The notes below the pieces were generated by a model. It was not told the DNA's origin and did not search any database. It saw only the letters and a program-made list of their open reading frames with translations. From JBBAAP01 sp043808305 (GTDB taxonomy: Bacteria > Planctomycetota > MHYJ01 > JACQXL01): DNA of 56,130 bases. Positions 51,153 through 56,130 of this stretch are shown here, in pieces (the stretch's first letter is position 1; every line of letters begins with the position of its first letter). The translations under genes were made by a program, and so were the position numbers. The DNA is taken from the NCBI GenBank assembly GCA_043808305.1, contig JAZDFB010000019.1, positions 1 through 56,130 of the forward strand, in the 5' to 3' direction.

Positions 51153-51438
51153 CTACAGGGGAATAGCCTGAATACCACAGGTACATAGCCTGAATACCAC
51201 AGGTGCATAGTCCGAATATCACAGGTGCATAGTCCGAATATCACAGGCGCACAGTCCGAATACCACAGGTGCATAGCCTGAATACCACAGGGGCATAGTC
51301 CGAATACTACAGGTGCATAGTCCTTATACTATAGTGCCATATCCCGTTTGCCACAGGTGCACAGTTCGTATGCCACAGGTGCATAGTCTGTATACCACAG
51401 AAGCATAGTCCGTATGCCACAGGTGCATAGGGGGTAGA
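51153..51438. repeat. Tandem array, 13 units of exactly 22 bp
   Basis: Thirteen contiguous 22-bp units with no indel. Most start CCACAGGTGCATAG and end TCCGAATA or CCTGAATA. Units 9 (51329) and 13 (51417) are the most divergent, the last running into the G-tracts. Units are better conserved here than in the 9137 array but the period is identical. Confidence 0.95.
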
Positions 51439-51471
51439 TGAGGGGGGGATAGGGGGTAGTATAGGGGGGGG
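51430..51471 (+). other. G-quadruplex motif at the end of the array
   Basis: G-runs of 5, 7, 5 and 8 residues (51430-51434, 51442-51448, 51452-51456, 51464-51471) with loops of 7, 3 and 7 nt. Confidence 0.75.
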
Positions 51472-51572
51472 TAAAGTCCAGTATTTGTGAGGGATTTCGG
51501 ACATCAAGGTGGACATTTCGGGCGTTTTTAGAGGGGTGCGAAATGCTCAAAATTGCCCCATTTTGACCACCT

Positions 51573-51854
51573 TCAGGGTTTTTTCTTGGGTGGGATTATG
51601 GGCCGGTTTAGCCATTTAATAAACCCTTCTAATCCCTCTTTTCGGTACAGATAAATCCAACGCCGAACCGTTCGGTTTGATTTCTCTAAATACCCGGCAA
51701 TATTACCAAATGTTTTTTTCTGGTCTGACAGATACAGCGCCTGAAGCGGTTTGCGTTTCCGCCACTGGCGGGCGTAGGTTAATCGTTGTAACTCCTGCTT
51801 GATACTTTCTTTTTCCTCTGCCGTGAGCGTAATATAAGCGTGTGGATAAGGCAT
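51573..51854 (-). CDS. Orphan transposase-type helix-turn-helix protein (IS630-like head)
   Basis: The 93-aa protein consists of the N-terminal DNA-binding domain seen in IS630-type transposases (LQALYLSDQKKTFGNIAGYL, RTVRRWIYLYRKEGLEGFI) and stops with a basic tail (PPKKKP) where the linker to the DDE domain would begin. No DDE part is found on either side, so it is either a remnant or a domesticated DNA-binding protein. The frame is intact. The 22-bp array lies 135 bp beyond its stop codon, paralleling the gene beside the first array. Confidence 0.65.
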   Translation of the reverse strand: MPYPHAYITLTAEEKESIKQELQRLTYARQWRKRKPLQALYLSDQKKTFGNIAGYLEKSNRTVRRWIYLYRKEGLEGFIKWLNRPIIPPKKKP

Positions 51855-51985
51855 ATTCTATTAAAACACTAAATCCGAAATCCGAATTTCTAAATTATGC
51901 CTGAGGCACCTGTCCTCTGGGTGTCCCCCGAATTCGCAACAAAATCCTCTTGTACCAAGCATACAGGGACAGCCAGTTAGCAGGT

Positions 51986-52723
51986 TTATGGTTTCCTTGA
52001 GGCGGAGTTAAACTTGACCAAGGCGGTCCAGTTTATCCGGCCATCTGTGCAGAAGTTCTTGCCAAATTCAAAGGTGAAAGTGTTAATCAGTTTTGAGTAG
52101 GCCTCTAAGAATTCCTCGTTTTTCTCTTTGGCTTTATGGCCCAGCGGCTCAATAATCTGGATGTATAAGTCGGCGTTGCCGGATATGAATTTCCAGAATT
52201 TCTGGCCACATAATTTCAAGTAATCACCTTTATCTGATTGATTATCACGGCCGTAACAACAGCCATTAACCGCGACAATCTTCTTTCTGGCAGAATTAGA
52301 GCCCAGAATACGTTTAGCTTTCTTGAAATTATCAACCATCTTTTTGATCTGCTGGCTATTGCCCCAATTTGGCCCTGATTTGATAGAAACGATGTATTTA
52401 GTATTAGTTTTATCGAATTCCAAATCAACCCCTTCAGCGGACGATTTCTTACCGTCATAAACCTTACTGCAGATAAAAATAGCCAAGCCTTCCAAAAATT
52501 CTCCGAATATGGTTTCTTCCTGAGAGGACAGATGAGCATCAAGCAGGGTTTTAACTAAATCCTGAGCGGTCAGGATATTTTTGGCTTTGAACATGTATGG
52601 ATTTTTTCTGGTCAGAACCCGGCTAAGTTTTAAAGTGCTCAGATTCTGCAATCGGCGTTTATGGAATTCGCCGATGTTATTTTCTACATAGTTTTGGACT
52701 TCGTTTGTGGTGATTGACTTCAT
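51986..52723 (-). CDS. Type II restriction endonuclease, PmeII-like
   Basis: The 245-aa protein begins at the ATG at 52723 (MKSITTNEVQNYVENN); an alternative at 52750 adds nine residues. FGEFLEGLAIFI, GKKSSAEGVDLEFD and YIVSIKSGPNWGNSQQ form a PD-(D/E)XK-like core (Asp in GVDLE, Lys in SIKSG) as in PmeII-family enzymes. It overlaps the 3' end of the methyltransferase by 47 bp, a usual arrangement that makes expression of the nuclease depend on the methylase. Recognition site unknown. Confidence 0.78.
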   Translation of the reverse strand: MKSITTNEVQNYVENNIGEFHKRRLQNLSTLKLSRVLTRKNPYMFKAKNILTAQDLVKTLLDAHLSSQEETIFGEFLEGLAIFICSKVYDGKKSSAEGVDLEFDKTNTKYIVSIKSGPNWGNSQQIKKMVDNFKKAKRILGSNSARKKIVAVNGCCYGRDNQSDKGDYLKLCGQKFWKFISGNADLYIQIIEPLGHKAKEKNEEFLEAYSKLINTFTFEFGKNFCTDGRINWTALVKFNSASRKP

Positions 52724-53564
52724 ATTTTGCTTTCTTTTCGTGCAGGACAAACTCTATGGGAGTAATTTCAGACTTTACCATTTCATAATATTCCGGCAAG
52801 ATTTCAATCCCGACTGAGTTTCTGCACATCCGTTTGGCTACCCTTGAGGTTGTGCCGGAGCCTAAAAATGGGTCCAAAACCCAATCATGCTCCTGTGTAA
52901 ATAATTTTATAAACCATTCGGGCAGCGCCTCGGGGAAAACAGCACTATGGTTTTTGTTGTTGCATTCTGTAGCCATATGTAAAACATTTGTCGGGTAGGC
53001 ATAGTCTCGGTTTATCCAATTGGAGATATTTTTACCAAAACCACTGCCGCTTTTAGAATCATCTCTTGTCTTGTCCGTCTCGCTCAATCTTTTCAATCTA
53101 TTCTTTGCCCAATCACCTACCGGCACCATTACCGCTTCCTGATACATTTTGAATTTACCGGTCTTGTTGAACTGTAAAATTCTTTCCCACGAATCCCGAA
53201 ATCTATTAGGCCATTTACCGGGGTAGCAATTCTTTTTATGCCAGATGAACTCCTCTGTCCATAACCAACCTTGTTTACGCATTGCCAGTATTAACTCAAG
53301 GACATAAGTATGCCTTTCACCATTCTCGGCTTTCTCTTTAATATTCAAGATAAAAGTGCCATCCGGTTTTAGAACCTTTAAGAGTTGTTCGCTAATCGGC
53401 AAAAACCATTCAACGTAGTTTTCCGGCTTGACGCCGCCATAGGTATGAATCCTTCGGTCGGCGTAAGGCGGCGAAGTAATTATCAGGTCGATAGAGTTGG
53501 TATCAAGGGTTTTTAAGGTCTCTTTACAATCACCTAAAAGAACCTGGGTGTGGATTTCTTTCAT
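52677..53564 (-). CDS. Type II DNA methyltransferase (N4-cytosine or N6-adenine, beta order)
   Basis: The 295-aa enzyme has catalytic motif IV TSPPY at residues 30-34 and the SAM-binding motif I region near the C-terminus (DPFLGSGTTSRVAKRM, then VGIEI). This motif order is the beta class; SPPY is commonest in N4-cytosine methylases. It would protect the host site cut by the overlapping nuclease. The last 16 codons overlap the nuclease gene and end in a basic tail (HHKRSPKLCRK). A 71-aa zinc protein precedes it by 16 bp. Confidence 0.88.
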   Translation of the reverse strand: MKEIHTQVLLGDCKETLKTLDTNSIDLIITSPPYADRRIHTYGGVKPENYVEWFLPISEQLLKVLKPDGTFILNIKEKAENGERHTYVLELILAMRKQGWLWTEEFIWHKKNCYPGKWPNRFRDSWERILQFNKTGKFKMYQEAVMVPVGDWAKNRLKRLSETDKTRDDSKSGSGFGKNISNWINRDYAYPTNVLHMATECNNKNHSAVFPEALPEWFIKLFTQEHDWVLDPFLGSGTTSRVAKRMCRNSVGIEILPEYYEMVKSEITPIEFVLHEKKAKYEVNHHKRSPKLCRK

Positions 53565-53580
53565 ATCGTTATTTCTCTGG

Positions 53581-53796
53581 TTAACGCCTGGATTTCAGAG
53601 GCCTGTAATCATCGGCGGTTTTAGAGTCGCATTCAAAGCAGACAAAATCGCCTTCGGGATAATTGAGATTATTCGCTATTCGAGTGGCAATACTGTTTGA
53701 GTCCCCGACCCTATTTACAAACCAGCCGGAACCTAATTTTACGCTTCTACCGCAATGATTACAAATTTCAACACTGGCTTTAATCTTTGTCATCAT
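53581..53796 (-). CDS. Small zinc-ribbon protein heading the restriction-modification operon
   Basis: The ATG at 53796 (MMTKIKASVEICNHCG; the next Met codon also possible) is chosen because the upstream TTG at 53832 is the -35 of the promoter. The 71-aa product has two CxxC knuckles (CNHC, CFEC) about 40 residues apart, forming one zinc-binding site. It may be a controller or accessory factor of the R-M operon, but typical C-proteins are HTH proteins, so this would be different. Leaderless promoter geometry. Confidence 0.6.
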   Translation of the reverse strand: MMTKIKASVEICNHCGRSVKLGSGWFVNRVGDSNSIATRIANNLNYPEGDFVCFECDSKTADDYRPLKSRR

Positions 53797-53804
53797 ATAT
53801 GCGT

Positions 53805-53832
53805 AAATTAGCAAATTATCCAATCCTGTCAA
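53805..53832 (-). promoter_or_regulatory. Promoter of the R-M operon, leaderless geometry
   Basis: Minus strand TTGACA (53832-53827), 16 nt, TAATTT (53810-53805), then 8 nt to the ATG at 53796, with no ribosome site. Confidence 0.55.
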
Positions 53833-53891
53833 GACAATAACCCGATGGGCATCGGGGAGTATGCTATCCCCCGAAGTACCATAATTTTTAC

Positions 53892-54452
53892 TTACCTCCC
53901 GGGATTAAGTGAGACGTAAGCGGTTTTATCATCCCTGTGAAGTAAAATCTTTTCCTGACCAGCCAGCCAGCCAACTGCTTGTTGCACATGATACTCCTTT
54001 AGCCCGGTCTTTGCAACGAGCGCCGGTATGGGCAACTCACCACTTTCCTTTAAGATGTTATATATTTTCCCGGCGGCTGAGCCAATCTCCCACTTCACAT
54101 CTACCAGTTTTTTCTTATTTGTAGGTATGGACGTCGCAGACAATACTTCCTTTTTTACATTCTCAATCATATCTGCCATTTTCTTTTTAGTCTCGGGCCT
54201 GGAAAAATATTCTTTTGTCCGCATAGCCGCATAGGTATTCTGCCAGTCATATAAATGCTCACGGCACTTTTTACACTGGCGCAGATGATTGAATAATTCA
54301 TCATCAGAAATATTCATCTGCTCGCCAAGCACATAATTCGTAATGGCTAACTCATACTTCTCGCAGGCGTCCCTGACGGGAGGCTTGCTCTGAGCCGCGT
54401 CCCGCTTAGAGGGGCACGGGTCATTCTTTGCATTATTATTAGTTTTTCTCAT
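53892..54452 (-). CDS. Zinc-finger anti-sigma-like protein fused to winged helix (DUF2582-like)
   Basis: The 186-aa protein has an anti-sigma zinc-finger segment (about residues 29-72: CEKYELAITNYVLGEQ, then HLRQCKKCREHLYDW with the HxxxCxxC signature). A helical linker follows, and the C-terminal winged helix (about 118-183: WEIGSAAGKIYNILKESGEL, VQQAVGWLAGQEKI) resembles DUF2582 proteins. There is no membrane span, so it would act as a soluble anti-sigma factor. Its start overlaps the sigma gene by 14 nt. The N-terminal stretch PSKRDAAQSKPPVRDAC is encoded by a palindromic phrase (TCCCTGACGGGAGGCTT) also present between genes at 55163. Confidence 0.72.
   Translation of the reverse strand: MRKTNNNAKNDPCPSKRDAAQSKPPVRDACEKYELAITNYVLGEQMNISDDELFNHLRQCKKCREHLYDWQNTYAAMRTKEYFSRPETKKKMADMIENVKKEVLSATSIPTNKKKLVDVKWEIGSAAGKIYNILKESGELPIPALVAKTGLKEYHVQQAVGWLAGQEKILLHRDDKTAYVSLNPGR
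54369..54391. repeat. Palindromic phrase inside the anti-sigma gene
   Basis: CCCTGACGGGAGGCTTGCTC; intergenic counterpart at 55163-55185 with one extra T. A CCCGCTTAGAGGGG-type arm follows. Confidence 0.65.
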
Positions 54453-55074
54453 TATTCTCGCCTCCTTCCATCAGGTCCTTTTCCCTCATTCTTTTTGTTA
54501 TAATATATACTTTTCTCATCAGGTAGTCAACAGAATATTTAGAAAACCACGGGTCTTGTTGGATTTCCTTATATGTCTTGTCCTGGCTGACCAGTCTCAT
54601 CAGTTTTTGCTCCTCAAGAGATAGTTCAGACATTGCCTTGCTAAGTTTGCAATCCAGATACTCATAATCCACTATATCTGTAGGCATATTAGTCATTAAA
54701 TCATCGGGCATACCGGTTGGTTCATCAGGATAGACCTGGGAAAGAAGTTTGGGTCGAGACGCAAGTTTTTCAGTTGCCTTCAGGCAGTGATGTTTAGCCA
54801 CCAAATAAGCCCAGCTTCTGAATGTTCCTGTCCCCTTTAGCATAAAGTCATTGGTTTTAAGTTCCTTAAGGATAGTCAAGAGTGTCTCCTGAAGAATCTC
54901 ATCTATAGAGAACAAATCTTTTATACGGCTGAAACTGAGTATAAAGCAATGCAGGATTTTCTGATAGCGTTCAAGAAGCATATCCAGCGCCTTGTTATTT
55001 CCGGCACGGAATTCTTCAAGCAGTGCTTCGTCGGAGCGTCCCGATGTCCCATCGGAGCGGATATTTTCTGGCAT
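54439..55074 (-). CDS. ECF-type RNA polymerase sigma factor
   Basis: The 211-aa protein has region 2 (LLERYQKILHCFILSF, DEILQETLLTILKEL, FRSWAYLVAKHHCLKATEKL) and region 4 (AMSELSLEEQKLMRLVSQDK, YKEIQQDPWFSKYSVDYLMRKV) with an ECF-like spacing and no region 1 or 3. It would direct polymerase to its own regulon under control of the overlapping zinc-finger protein. Residues about 6-13 (RSDGTSGRS) are encoded by a TCCCGATG..CATCGGA palindrome, so the N-terminus seems extended by a repeat. A possible -35 TTGACA lies at 55114-55109. Confidence 0.85.
   Translation of the reverse strand: MPENIRSDGTSGRSDEALLEEFRAGNNKALDMLLERYQKILHCFILSFSRIKDLFSIDEILQETLLTILKELKTNDFMLKGTGTFRSWAYLVAKHHCLKATEKLASRPKLLSQVYPDEPTGMPDDLMTNMPTDIVDYEYLDCKLSKAMSELSLEEQKLMRLVSQDKTYKEIQQDPWFSKYSVDYLMRKVYIITKRMREKDLMEGGENNEKN
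55039..55056. repeat. Palindrome near the sigma factor start
   Basis: TCCCGATGTCCCATCGGA, related to the palindromes in the kinase gene (16841, 17180) and to the intergenic one near 55345. Confidence 0.6.
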
Positions 55075-55085
55075 AAGTAATCATA

Positions 55086-55114
55086 CATTTAGCTCATTGA
55101 TAATACCCTGTCAA
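55086..55114 (-). promoter_or_regulatory. Possible promoter of the sigma/anti-sigma operon
   Basis: Minus strand TTGACA (55114-55109), 17 nt, weak -10 TAAATG (55091-55086), 11 nt before the ATG. Confidence 0.35.
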
Positions 55115-55391
55115 TCAATCCGTCCGTATTTAGTAAGCTGATTAAACAGATTCAGCAGATTATCCCTGACGGGAGGCTTTGCTCTCAGTTAAATTCGTTC
55201 AATCCGCTTACAAGAAACTTCACCAGAATTCTTATTTTCCTATGTCAGATTTCACCTATTTACCGCTTTAATTATAGAGGGGAAGAGCGAAGAAGCGCCC
55301 CTCAGTCCCGCGAAATACGCGGGATCTAAGACCCAGTAAGGCCCTCCCGATGGTCATCGGGATGGCTAACCGGCTCTAAGGAGGTTGGTAT

Positions 55392-55670
55392 ATGGAAAAC
55401 AGATGTAAAGAATGCGGTAAAAGGGTGCGGAGCGGCAAGAGCATCGTTGCCTTTGCCCGGACAACACTGCGGTTGTGCGCTTATTGCTATAACGCCAGGT
55501 TCCCTGAACCGAAGCAGAACAACCTGCCGCCCTGCCGGCAAGGGTCTAAACGGCTCCTGACACCTTATGACCGGCAACGGATGGCGCGCAAACAGTTTGA
55601 AGGGATTGAAGTATTTATATGGCCTAAAGAGTCCTACCGGCAATGGCTGGAGGCTATTAGGGAAGGTTAG
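55392..55670 (+). CDS. Small zinc-ribbon protein, hypothetical
   Basis: The 92-aa protein has CKEC at residue 5 and CAYC at about 29, a single zinc ribbon, then a basic segment (RLLTPYDRQRMARKQF). The middle (NLPPCRQGS) is read from a CCGCCCTGCCGGCAAGG palindrome and may be another repeat-derived insert. Strong AAGGAGG ribosome site before the ATG. It resembles the small zinc protein at 53581 in size only. Confidence 0.6.
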   Translation: MENRCKECGKRVRSGKSIVAFARTTLRLCAYCYNARFPEPKQNNLPPCRQGSKRLLTPYDRQRMARKQFEGIEVFIWPKESYRQWLEAIREG

Positions 55671-55737
55671 TGACAGTTCGGATCCATGAGTTACTGCCAC
55701 GTTATCCCGCTTATACCAGCGGGAATAGAGGTGATTT

Positions 55738-56130
55738 ATGAAAAGAATAATGGATGTAGATAGACGCATATTGGTGATATGGTTCCTGGCAATAGGGTAC
55801 ATTATTGCGTGCCTGCAGTGCTACAACACTGCCATACCGCAACAATGCAAACCCGCCACGGTGGTTATTGATTTAACCAAAGTCCTGCCGGATAACCCAT
55901 ACTATGAAGAATACCTAAAGATGCTTTATCCGACGGTCCGAATAAGCACCGGTCTGGGAACAGGCTCCGGCGTTGTGATTGGCGATTATATTCTGACTGC
56001 CGCTCACGTGGTAGACAATAAGTCTACTGTTACAATAGAAACCTTTTTCCCTGAGAGCATAGCGATAGAAGCAACTGTCCTAGTCACAGATACAATAAAG
56101 GACTTGGCTTTAATCAAACCATCAAAGAAA
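55738..56130 (+). CDS. HtrA/trypsin-like serine protease (3' partial)
   Basis: From the ATG at 55738 the frame stays open to the window's end (131 codons). A membrane or signal segment (RILVIWFLAIGYIIACLQC) precedes an S1C-type protease domain: GTGSGVVIGDYILTAAHVV contains the catalytic His, and IKDLALIKPS contains the catalytic Asp. The Ser (GNSGGP) must lie beyond the window. AGAGGTG serves as ribosome site. HtrA-type enzymes degrade misfolded envelope proteins; proximity to an ECF sigma/anti-sigma pair may be relevant. Confidence 0.82.
   Translation, partial: MKRIMDVDRRILVIWFLAIGYIIACLQCYNTAIPQQCKPATVVIDLTKVLPDNPYYEEYLKMLYPTVRISTGLGTGSGVVIGDYILTAAHVVDNKSTVTIETFFPESIAIEATVLVTDTIKDLALIKPSKK

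Noticed and set aside
51307..51550. Two minus-strand ORFs through the second array
   Set aside because: Their sequence is just the translated 22-bp repeat and G-tract complement.
55326..55802. 158-aa minus-strand ORF
   Set aside because: Runs through hairpin DNA and opposite two plus-strand genes with good ribosome sites.
1..56130. tRNA, rRNA, integrase or prophage
   Set aside because: No cloverleaf-like or rRNA sequence, recombinase or phage structural gene was recognised by reading; a covariance-model search would settle small RNAs.

Overview
The window looks like a chromosomal piece of an uncultivated, Planctomycetota-like bacterium. The lineage is inference and moderately supported at best. 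It rests on large secreted beta-propeller, FGE-type, RCC1-type and HEAT-repeat proteins, a Ser/Thr kinase fused to a long TPR array, caspase-like and gluzincin proteases with a shared TPR front end, and repeat-rich intergenic spaces. I found no rRNA or tRNA gene, integrase or phage module. Most genes have mid-range GC. The stretches at about 24-26 kb, 39.7-45.1 kb and 47.4-51 kb are visibly AT-rich.

Layout. 1-7.9 kb: 3' part of an SBBP-propeller/FGE protein, two secreted proteases (TPR plus caspase-like, TPR plus HExxH) and a HEAT protein. 8-10.9 kb: a conserved unknown protein, an exactly phased 22-bp tandem array and a gene built from a transposase DNA-binding head without a catalytic domain. 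10.9-16 kb: an operon-like run of HEAT proteins, two of them lipoproteins. 16-19.4 kb: TPR kinase and a remnant of a second kinase start. 19.5-29.4 kb: DUF4234-like membrane protein, RarA, DinG-type helicase, MurJ-like flippase, GT4 glycosyltransferase and asparagine synthetase (the last two form an operon). 29.5-34 kb: small TPR protein, a third HEAT lipoprotein, a secreted protein, malic enzyme. 34.6-47.4 kb: surface proteins (Fn3-like/RCC1 and Fn3-like/propeller), an MNT nucleotidyltransferase with a coupled 57-aa protein, a 1,789-aa TPR-propeller-HEAT protein and a VOC remnant. 47.4-53.8 kb: candidate defence/accessory island with small unknown genes, a SIR2-like protein, a second phased 22-bp array beside another orphan transposase-type HTH gene, and a PmeII-like restriction-modification operon. 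53.9-56.1 kb: ECF sigma factor, a zinc-finger anti-sigma/winged-helix protein, a zinc protein and the start of an HtrA-like protease.

Two patterns stand out. (1) Nearly every intergenic space carries modular hairpins whose stems change while the loop keeps a GAAC-N2/3-AGTGA core. One 96-bp composite can be seen inserted, with a TAGAT duplication, between the promoter and the start codon of a HEAT lipoprotein gene. Related palindromes lie in frame inside the HEAT, malic enzyme, kinase, sigma and anti-sigma genes, much as Rickettsia palindromic elements do. (2) Two unrelated-looking tandem arrays (17 and 13 units) have exactly the same 22-bp period with no indels. Each contains or abuts a strong G-quadruplex motif and lies next to an orphan transposase-derived DNA-binding gene, which suggests a repeat/binder system. 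Several genes also have near-consensus sigma70 promoters placed so that the mRNA would be leaderless.
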